Assembly (NCBI GenBank): GCA_021784265.1
Contig: JAJXTA010000175.1
Coordinates: forward strand, 1 to 6,446
Direction: 5' to 3'
From: a bacterium
GTDB taxonomy: Bacteria > Verrucomicrobiota > Verrucomicrobiia > Limisphaerales > J093
Length of the DNA stretch: 6,446 bases
The notes under the pieces are model-generated. The model was not told the DNA's origin. It did not search any database and saw only the letters and a program-made list of their open reading frames with translations. Positions 6,073 through 6,446 of the stretch are shown here, in pieces. The translations under genes and the position numbers were made by a program. Within the stretch, counting starts at the first letter, position 1, and the number at the start of each line of letters is the position of its first letter.

Positions 6073-6446
6073 ATGCAACGTGTCCTCCGCGCCCCGGTCA
6101 CCCGTCCCGCGCCTGGGCGCCGCACCCACCACGCGGCGACCCTGCTCTTGATCGTGGCTGGGCTCCTCTGCCCCATGCGCCCCCTGGGCGCCGACCTCTC
6201 CTCGTACGCCCGCGACCTGCAGACCCAGTTGAAGGAGAAGGTGCTACCCTACTGGTACGACACGGCGGTGGACTGGCAACGCGGCGGCTACCTGCTCTCC
6301 GATGACGGCTCCGGCCATCCCCCCGCCGCGACGGAGAAACAGCTCGTCACCCAACCGCGCATGGTCTGGGGCTTCTCCCTGGCCCACGAAAATGGTTACA
6401 GCGACCGGCACCGCGATTACCTTAAGGCCGCCCGCAACGGCTACCG
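6073..6446 (+). CDS. Exported AGE-family (N-acylglucosamine 2-epimerase-like) protein, N-terminal part
   Basis: The first 124 codons of a gene that runs off the right edge. The N-terminus looks like a Sec signal peptide: a basic stretch (residues 1-20, several Arg and two His), a hydrophobic core AATLLLIVAGLLC (21-33) and a likely signal-peptidase site after LGA (40/41). No lipobox fits Cys33. The mature part begins with a helix and then KVLPYWYDTAVDWQRGGYLL (56-75), which matches the first conserved block of the AGE (alpha/alpha)6-barrel family ('LPFW-D---D---GGY'). QPRMVWGFSLAH (94-105) matches the second block, where the family has 'GR-x-x-W-x-F'; Arg96 probably corresponds to the substrate-binding arginine of cellobiose 2-epimerases. 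Family members epimerise or isomerise sugars such as N-acetylglucosamine, mannose or cellobiose. The substrate cannot be told from this fragment, and the distal catalytic histidines lie outside. A shorter start at Met35 (base 6175) would remove most of the signal peptide and is less likely. Confidence 0.8.
   Translation, partial: MQRVLRAPVTRPAPGRRTHHAATLLLIVAGLLCPMRPLGADLSSYARDLQTQLKEKVLPYWYDTAVDWQRGGYLLSDDGSGHPPAATEKQLVTQPRMVWGFSLAHENGYSDRHRDYLKAARNGY

Noticed and set aside
6160..6171. Lipoprotein signal (lipobox) at Cys33 of the AGE-family protein
   Set aside because: The residues before Cys33 are Gly-Leu-Leu; a large Leu at position -1 does not fit the lipobox, which needs Gly, Ala or Ser there.
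1..6446. CRISPR arrays, tRNA or rRNA genes, insertion sequences, defence or toxin-antitoxin genes
   Set aside because: I read for regularly spaced repeats, tRNA-like folds, transposase motifs and inverted ends and found none. The window is almost fully filled by housekeeping genes, so there is little room for an undescribed system.

Overview
The window is a high-GC, gene-dense stretch with every supportable gene on the + strand. It carries the distal part of a cell-shape (rod elongation, Rod complex) operon: the 3' end of mreC, then mreD, mrdA (PBP2), rodA, and a ribonuclease G/E gene (rng). After a gap of about 100 bases comes the 5' part of an unrelated-looking gene for an exported AGE-family (N-acylglucosamine 2-epimerase-like) protein, cut by the window end. 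No RNA genes, mobile elements, CRISPR arrays or direct repeats were seen.

Organism: a Gram-negative-type, rod-elongasome-bearing bacterium. The general look of the proteins (the long Arg/Glu/Gln-rich loop in RodA, the RNase G/E with a long charged N-terminal extension, the near absence of Shine-Dalgarno motifs) makes me favour Verrucomicrobiota. This is an inference from remembered relatives, not something the sequence proves. mreB is expected just upstream of the window.

Layout: 2-271 mreC (3' end); 268-819 mreD (ATGA overlap with mreC); 822-2780 mrdA (2 bases after mreD); 2782-3981 rodA (1 base after mrdA); 3987-5972 rng (5 bases after rodA); 5973-6072 a GC-rich spacer with a possible stem-loop; 6073-6446 start of the AGE-family gene. 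The five linked genes almost certainly form one transcript with coupled translation.

How they work together: MreC and MreD link the MreB filament to the enzymes. RodA polymerises lipid II into glycan strands and PBP2 crosslinks them, so the block encodes the side-wall synthesis machine. RNase G/E is a common operon companion of mre genes and handles rRNA maturation and mRNA decay; the link may be only co-expression. I did not find an undescribed system. The points most worth checking are the N-terminal extension of the RNase, with its cationic amphipathic helix, and the enlarged catalytic loop of RodA.
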